From: Alnus glutinosa
Lineage: Eukaryota > Streptophyta > Magnoliopsida > Fagales > Betulaceae
Length of the DNA stretch: 64,000 nt
Direction of reading: 5' to 3'
Assembly (NCBI RefSeq): GCF_958979055.1
Contig: NC_084891.1
Span: forward strand, 29,570,001 to 29,634,000
This document shows positions 58,680-64,000 of this stretch, piece after piece. The position numbers were made by a program, and so were the translations under genes. The notes beneath the pieces were generated by a model. The model did not search any database, was not told the origin of the DNA, and saw only the letters and a program-made list of their open reading frames with translations. Positions within the stretch are counted from its first letter, which is position 1. Every line of letters starts with the position of its first letter.

Positions 58680-59681
58680 CTTTCTTGTCTTCTGCCTTTT
58701 TTTCTCTTCCCTCTTCTCTCTTCTGACCTTCCCTCCGTTTCAAGCTGCTTGCCGGGGGAGGGAGGCTTGCCTCCCTCCTCCCGGTTTTGTTTTGGTTCTT
58801 CTCTTAGCCCTTTTGGGCTAGAGAGGTTTTTGAGCTAGTCTCCCAGCCACTAGGGCTGTCTGGAGTTTTGTATCCCCCGGACTTGTCCGGTGTTGGATTT
58901 TAGTCCTCCTAGTCCGTTTGGACTATGGAGGTTTGGGTAGTTTTTTAGTCTTTTTATTTGTTTCATTCGGTAAGCAGGAAACATCTCAGAGAGGCGTCGG
59001 AGGAGGAGATTCCGTCGCTTCGGTGGCTGGCGTAATCTTGGTTGGCTTACAGTTTTTTCCATCCTTTGAAAGCCAGATCTGCGCTGTTCCACAGCCCCCT
59101 AGTCGACACGCGCCCCTTTGCTGTGCTCATCGACGTCCTCTGGTTCAGACGCTGCCTTCTACGGCTGGGTAGCTCAGCGGTGACCGGCGCGTGGCTTCCA
59201 CGCGCCAGGGTGTTCTTCGTATCTTGGGCCGCGCGTGATGGACATGTTTTGTATCTTTGCCGTGCAGGGTGGTGCCCGGGGGTTTTTCTTGCTTTAGGCG
59301 GTTGCAAGGGCTGTTCGGTGGCGGCGCGTGTATTGCACGCGCCGTCTCCTGTGGTTTTTCCTCCGACGACAGATCCTGCTTTGGGTGTTTTTTGCTTTGG
59401 ACAGATTGTATTTAACAGCTTGCTTTGGGGTTGATTTAGTCTGGTCATTGCTTTTTAGCACAGTTTTGTGACCGACTCCATAGTGCAAGTAGAGGTTCAT
59501 ATCTCAACGTAGAGACACATTTCTGTTGGCTAGGCTTAGATTATTAGTAGCAGCTGTTGATATAATTTGTGATTTGGGTAACTGTTATGGGGCATTTGTA
59601 TTATGCTAAGTCCCCGTTATTTGTAATCTGTACTTTCGTTACCCTTGGGGTGTTATTAATGAAATCTTTACACTTTCCCTT

Positions 59682-59713
<32 letters not shown>
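58680..59713 (+). mobile_element. 5'-truncated LINE with long poly(A), inside the inverted-repeat element
   Basis: About 1 kb, GC-richer than its host, ending ttaatgaaatctttac followed by poly(A) at about 59684-59714. It interrupts one arm of the host inverted repeat: the sequence at 58590-58675 continues at 59715 when compared with the complement of 59940-60120. Its 3' portion shares words with the LINE tails at 8802 and 17946. The open frames overlap on both strands without a recognised domain. Confidence 0.7.
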
Positions 59714-59717
<4 letters not shown>

Positions 59718-60905
59718 AAGAATCACTTTCTGGACCAATTTTTCATCCACTAGGTTAACAGATTACGTTAGTCAGCCACGTCATACTTAATAGGAAGCCA
59801 ACACATGTCCATTACAATAAAAAAATATAAAATAAAAATATATTTTTTTTAAAAAAAATAAAACAAAGTGCAACCACCCCCCCTCCCTTTGTATTTTTTT
59901 TTAAAAAAATATTATTTATTTTTATTTTTATTAGATTTTATATCTATTATCGTAATGGACATGTGTTGAGTTCTTATTGGGTGTGACGTGGCTGACTAAC
60001 AGAATCTGTTAACTTTTGGATGAAAAATGTGTTCAGAGACTGATTTGTAATTATTGTTTATTACGAGGACTTCCCATGATTTTTTTGAACCACATGGAGT
60101 GAAAAATAATTATGGCCAACTCCAAGAACTAACGATGCAATTATCTCATTTTTTTATTAATTTTTTTTTGTAAATGATGGATCAAATTTGTGAGAGTTGT
60201 GTGCTTGTGGGTTGTGGCTTTAGAAGTTATAAGATCCATGTGCGTGCAATGTGACCCTTTCTGTTTTACTGTTTCATTTTTCCTTTTTTTTTTTTATTTT
60301 TATTTTTTATTTTTCTATACCTTTCTCATTCAAAGTTCAACCGTTCAAATTAATTTCTAAACAAAATTCAGCCTTTCAGTTTTTCTGTTTCAGGTATATA
60401 ATAAACTCTCATATTCTTTAAGATTTAAGCTTTTATATTTAAATTGTTCTTCTTAATTTATTATTCTTTTATATTTAGATTGCTTTTTGATAATTGTTTT
60501 TATATTTAATTGTTTATGAATATATATAATTTTTATTTCATATTTTAATTGTATAAAATATATAATTGTAGTTGCATGAGATTATGTAGAACAATGATTT
60601 AATTGAGCTACAATTAAATTCTAAAAAAGCTTGTATTGAGGTAAATTTAGCAAATCTGTCAACCGATCCTTGCTTAAGGAAAAAAATTGCCGATTACCAT
60701 TCTAGTGATAGGAAAAAAATTGCCTATTACTATTCTCGTCGAGGACAACTGAATTAAATTGTAAGTTATATTTATATGTTTTAAAAAATAATTAAATTTT
60801 GCTGAATTATTTATTTATTGCGTTAGTTAAAAATTTTAATTAAATTTTGTTCAACTTTAGTTTTTTTTTTTATTCAATAAAAAAAAAAATCTTGACCCTG
60901 ACTTA

Positions 60906-61221
60906 GGGTGCGTTTGGGATTGCGATTTCGTAAAGAAAAAGTGCGATTTTAAACTAAATCGGAGAAAATGAACCGTTTGGGAACTGTTTTTTTTAAAAAT
61001 TACGATTTAAAATCGCAGAAAAGTGCTTATTCAAATCGCAGGCAATGAGGTACTTTTTTGAAAACGCAGTATTTTAAAAGGCTAACCTGCGATTTTAAAG
61101 ATCAAACTGCGATTTTGTCAAACGCTTAACTGCGTTTTTAAAAATCACTTTTTTAAATCGCACATTTTAAAATCGCTATTTTTAAATCGCACTTTTTGAA
61201 ATCGCAAACCCAAACGGACCC
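60906..61221. mobile_element. PIF/Harbinger-like MITE, young copy
   Basis: The ends GGGTGCGTTTGGGATTGCG and GGGTCCGTTTGGGTTTGCG (inverted) are close to perfect, with tta on both sides (60903-60905 and 61222-61224). The interior repeats gcgattttaaa and aaatcgca words. The older relative is at 3381-3672. Confidence 0.85.
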
Positions 61222-61363
61222 TTAGAATCCTGGCTCAACCGCTGGTGTTTCCCTCCTCCTCAACACGAGACCCTGTTTCCTTCGCTCTTTACTCACATAT
61301 TCGAGAGAGTTCCTGAAAAATGTGTCTTAATGTAAATAGGACAACGTTTAGTATTAAATTCAT

Positions 61364-61544
61364 GAGAAATGCTTGGTTGTACACTTTCATCCTACTCCTA
61401 TCCCACTTTTATTTACATAGACCAATAATGTTGTTAAAAAATTTTGGGTCCCACTACACTCTCTCTACTATCTCTCACATTATTAGTCTACGTAGCCAAG
61501 GGTGGGATAGGAGTGGGATGAAAGTGTACAACCAAGCATTTTTC
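61364..61544. mobile_element. Mutator-type MITE adjacent to the inverted-repeat element, perfect 9-bp TSD
   Basis: 181-bp hairpin with arms starting GAGAAATGCTTGGTTGTACA on the left and GAAAAATGCTTGGTTGTACA on the right (inverted). The target duplication taaattcat lies at 61355-61363 and 61545-61553. NLR units 1 and 2 have a single uninterrupted copy (attaaattcattgtatg near 38554). Confidence 0.92.
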
Positions 61545-61555
61545 TAAATTCATTA

Positions 61556-62217
61556 TAAGTCTTAAGGTGTTTACTTCTTGTTATGTTCATTTCGAAAATT
61601 GTTAATATTCAAAAAGAGAACATACAAATTATTTTAAATAAATTACTTTGGTATCAATAAATTTAAGTTTTATTTTCAGGTTTATTTAGCGGAAGGCCTT
61701 TCGCAAAATGCATGTAACGCAAGAACAATATAAAAGACTAAGGAAATGCTTAATAACACCAAGGACTCAATGAAAATAAAATAGTTTTCAATATTATAAG
61801 TACAAATTACTGGAAACTTGAAACCAAATATTTAAAGATAGTGAAACTTGAAACCAACCGGCCAGGAAACAAAGAGCATGGGGCAGCTATCTGCGCATGT
61901 AACTCAGAATAGCATTAGAATAGGACAACCTCGTAAAAGAGCAATAGAAAGGAACGCCACTTCAATCTCCGTTGAAGTTCTCTGTCAGGACATAATAAAC
62001 ACTTTTAGAAAAGTTATGAAAGGGGCAATTAAATTAATTATAAATTTACCAGAAGAATCGCGACCTTGTATTATTATTATTATTATTATTTTTTTTTTAA
62101 TTTTCCAGCAAATATAAAGAGTAACGTATCCTAATTAATGAAAATAGAACTAAAAAGGAAAGGAGCGAATACCAGTCTCTAATCAATGATCAGCAGCTTA
62201 AAACCCAACTTCCGTTT
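61556..62217. repeat. 3' flank of NLR-3, repeated beside NLR-1 and NLR-2
   Basis: Homologous to 38580-39340 and 46860-47491. It contains a short tandem duplication at its right end: atcaatgatcagc at 62182 recurs 63 bp on at 62245, inside the coding region. Confidence 0.75.
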
Positions 62218-64000
62218 TCAATAATCATCCGGTATCCCTCCGTCATCAATGATCAGCTCAAACCCAACTTCCCCCGGGATATTTCGAAGCATTCTAGCAA
62301 ATCTTGGACTCTTGACCACCTTCACATATTGCAAAGTGGTGGAACTCAATAGTTCTGGTACGCTAGTAAATGTACGGCAATGAATGAAAACTAAATGCGT
62401 AAGCCTTGGCATTGCACTTGTCTCCTTTTTCCATTCTTCAATTCTCAAACCCCGCAATTTGAAGAATTGGAGTTGAGGAAACGAATGTGCAATGACGTGA
62501 ATGCTTACATATTCATATGATTCATCTCCACTTAGTTTCAGTATCCGAAGGTTGGGAAGCTTTCCCAGCTCTGCCACGCAGGCCTTGACTCTTTCAACAG
62601 AATGTAAGTCTAGCTTAGTGACTGTCGATGGAATTGAATTCGAATATCCAGCAAGCATTCCGCAATTCTGAATTTCTAATGTTTCAAGATGAGCTAAATG
62701 GTGGAGGCTTGGAAAAGAACCTTCTTCATGCTCCGCCTCCAATGTCGACGGTCTATCAATGAACATTACCAACTCCCTAACATTAGGAAACTTTTCCGGT
62801 ACAACAAGGAACCTATGATTTTTAGGATCATAGTTAATTGCTAAGCTGGAAAGGACTTGGAGGTTCCATAGAACTCCCTTTGAATTCCAGGGTAACGACC
62901 ATCTATGATCAGACAGATACAGATGCCTAAGACGTTGCAGCTTAAATATGCCCTTCGGCAAATATCTATTTGAACCACCAACGCCATTTGCGTAAAGTGT
63001 CACTAGATTCGTAAGGTTGCAAACAGAATCTGGAAAAACAAGATTATGACCATCTATCCTCAAGTACCTCAAATGGATAAATGTTTTTACGCTTTTGGGC
63101 ACGACTGAAACTGGTGCGTAATCAATCACCCGAAGTAATTTGAAGTTTTCTTCTAGCCATTTCCAGGTAACACAGTCATCATACGATATATCAGCAGTAT
63201 CAAAGAAGAACACAGAACGAACATTTTTTGGGACATGAAGGTTTGAAGACAAATATCGACGAGTGTTACCTTGGATGGATAGTCTGCGGGAATTGTTCGT
63301 GGATAAATGTTCGTAACCTGGATGAACCTCAAGAAACTTCTCTTCCGCACTCTCCGATATGCAGAATTCTCGCAAAAGATCATGGATACGGCATGTCTTT
63401 ACTCCTCCATCTATCCTCCTCCTGCGAGCCACTTGGATCAAGCTTCGATCAATGAGCTCTTCCAAGTACATTTCAGCATCATCCTCCGGTAATCTATTGC
63501 CAGTGCGCTGTATGAAATCCTCTGCTATCCACAGGTTAATCAATTGACTTACCGGGATCTCAAAGTCTTCTGGGTATATGCCTAAATACAAAAAGCATGG
63601 TTTCAAGTGCCGGGGCAGATCGGTGTAGCTTAAGGATAGTATTTTCTGGCATATTGTTGTATCCTCGTTACTATTAAGGAAACTAGTTACATCACCAACA
63701 CCTTTCGACCATATGTGCAGTGACTTATCCATTTTTGCTAAACGGCCTGCTAATACCACAATCGAAAGTGGTAAGCCTCGACAACCTTTTGCAATTTGTC
63801 TCCCAAGAGTTTCTAATTCGGGAGGACATGTTCCTCCTCGGAACACCTTCTTACGGAAGAGTTCCCAGCTTTCATTTTCGTTAAGAAATGGGAGATAGTA
63901 AGGAGGAGTTTGGCTTGCATATAACGCCACTTCTTTATTTCGGCTAGTGATCAATATTCTGCTTCCATTGGAGTTATCAGGAAACATAGATTTTACCTCA
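62218..64000 (-). CDS. CC-NB-ARC-LRR immune receptor NLR-3, 5' end beyond the window
   Basis: The frame is open from the right edge to the stop at 62218, giving about 593 residues. It enters in the NB-ARC domain just after kinase-2 (EVKSMFPDNSNGSRILITSRN) and includes GLPL, RNBS-D (CFLYLGIYPEDF), an IHD form of MHD and the LRR region. It is highly similar to NLR-1 and NLR-2 in NB-ARC and diverges more in the LRRs. The C-terminus is eight residues longer than in NLR-1 (after FELIID it adds DGGIPDDY) because of a 63-bp tandem duplication. The coiled-coil, P-loop and kinase-2 lie outside the window, so intactness of the whole gene is unknown. Confidence 0.93.
   Translation of the reverse strand, partial: EVKSMFPDNSNGSRILITSRNKEVALYASQTPPYYLPFLNENESWELFRKKVFRGGTCPPELETLGRQIAKGCRGLPLSIVVLAGRLAKMDKSLHIWSKGVGDVTSFLNSNEDTTICQKILSLSYTDLPRHLKPCFLYLGIYPEDFEIPVSQLINLWIAEDFIQRTGNRLPEDDAEMYLEELIDRSLIQVARRRRIDGGVKTCRIHDLLREFCISESAEEKFLEVHPGYEHLSTNNSRRLSIQGNTRRYLSSNLHVPKNVRSVFFFDTADISYDDCVTWKWLEENFKLLRVIDYAPVSVVPKSVKTFIHLRYLRIDGHNLVFPDSVCNLTNLVTLYANGVGGSNRYLPKGIFKLQRLRHLYLSDHRWSLPWNSKGVLWNLQVLSSLAINYDPKNHRFLVVPEKFPNVRELVMFIDRPSTLEAEHEEGSFPSLHHLAHLETLEIQNCGMLAGYSNSIPSTVTKLDLHSVERVKACVAELGKLPNLRILKLSGDESYEYVSIHVIAHSFPQLQFFKLRGLRIEEWKKETSAMPRLTHLVFIHCRTFTSVPELLSSTTLQYVKVVKSPRFARMLRNIPGEVGFELIIDDGGIPDDY

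Larger units (their letters stand above)
57300..61346. mobile_element. long-inverted-repeat element, probably Mutator-like, with nested insertions
   Basis: The NLR unit spacer is interrupted here. The word tttagtatt flanks the insertion at 57291-57299 and 61347-61355, whereas units 1 (near 38552) and 2 (near 46844) are continuous. Inside, long inverted arms run from about 57345 to 58560 and from about 60130 to 61243. Matched words are aataaataattcagcaaaat/attttgctgaattatttatt, gattaccattctag with its complement, and gccacgtca blocks. A second, inner inverted pair (about 57950-58065 and 58445-58560) is centred near 58250. The middle carries a LINE (58680-59713), and the right arm carries a MITE (60906-61221). 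No transposase was found. Confidence 0.65.

Noticed and set aside
59160..59180. tRNA-like A box (tagctcagcggtg) suggesting a tRNA gene
   Set aside because: There is no matching B box at the right distance and no cloverleaf; it lies within a LINE-derived sequence.
1..64000. CRISPR arrays, operons or ribosome-binding sites
   Set aside because: The sequence is plant nuclear DNA with introns; no regularly spaced identical repeats were seen.

Overview
The window is nuclear DNA of a flowering plant, most likely a woody eudicot. It is AT-rich, has intron-containing plant kinase genes with GT-AG introns, intronless CC-NB-ARC-LRR resistance genes, and dense nested plant transposable elements. No species call is made. 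All models were built by hand-reading; no alignment or database search was run.

Left half, about 7.9-31.7 kb: receptor-like cytoplasmic kinases of subfamily VII (RLCK-VII), all on the minus strand. A PIX13-like kinase has been duplicated in tandem with its flanks. Copy A (8.2-8.7 kb) is a 3' remnant, copy B (10142-13500) is an intact six-exon, 431-residue gene, and copy C (20531-22356) is a pseudogene in which an LTR retrotransposon entered intron 1 and a later deletion removed exons 2-4. The flanking DNA of B (16.0-19.1 kb) is repeated beside C (22.8-25.9 kb). Comparing the two copies gives empty-site evidence for several transposon insertions. A separate, intact PBL21/ASG5-like RLCK-VII gene of six exons and 402 residues lies at 28373-31662. 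One of its introns uses a GC donor.

Middle, 32.8-37.6 kb: an LTR and the 3' half of a Copia element, a 5'-truncated LINE with long target-site duplications, a TRIM-like element, and a Mutator-type element that carries GC-rich non-transposon sequence (Pack-MULE candidate).

Right half, 35-64 kb: three tandem units, each with a remnant of the same Copia element followed by a CC-NB-ARC-LRR (CNL, RPP13-like/Rx-N type) gene on the minus strand. NLR-1 (39341-41936) is split by a 4-bp insertion just before the P-loop. NLR-2 (47492-50074) is intact at 860 residues. NLR-3 (62218-64000) is open throughout but runs off the window. The spacer before NLR-3 has been inflated by a nest of insertions: a LINE with an RNase H domain, a PIF/Harbinger-type MITE, several Mutator-type MITEs, and a 4-kb long-inverted-repeat element that itself holds a LINE and a MITE.

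Biologically, the window places two immune-signalling families next to each other: membrane-associated RLCK-VII kinases, which in known systems are effector targets or decoys, and CNL receptors, which in known systems guard such kinases. A functional link between these particular genes is inference only. I found no evidence for a wholly new type of system. The most unusual items are the split NLR, the Pack-MULE candidate, the kinase-retrotransposon deletion chimera, and a family of short elements with perfect 9-bp target duplications and visible empty sites.
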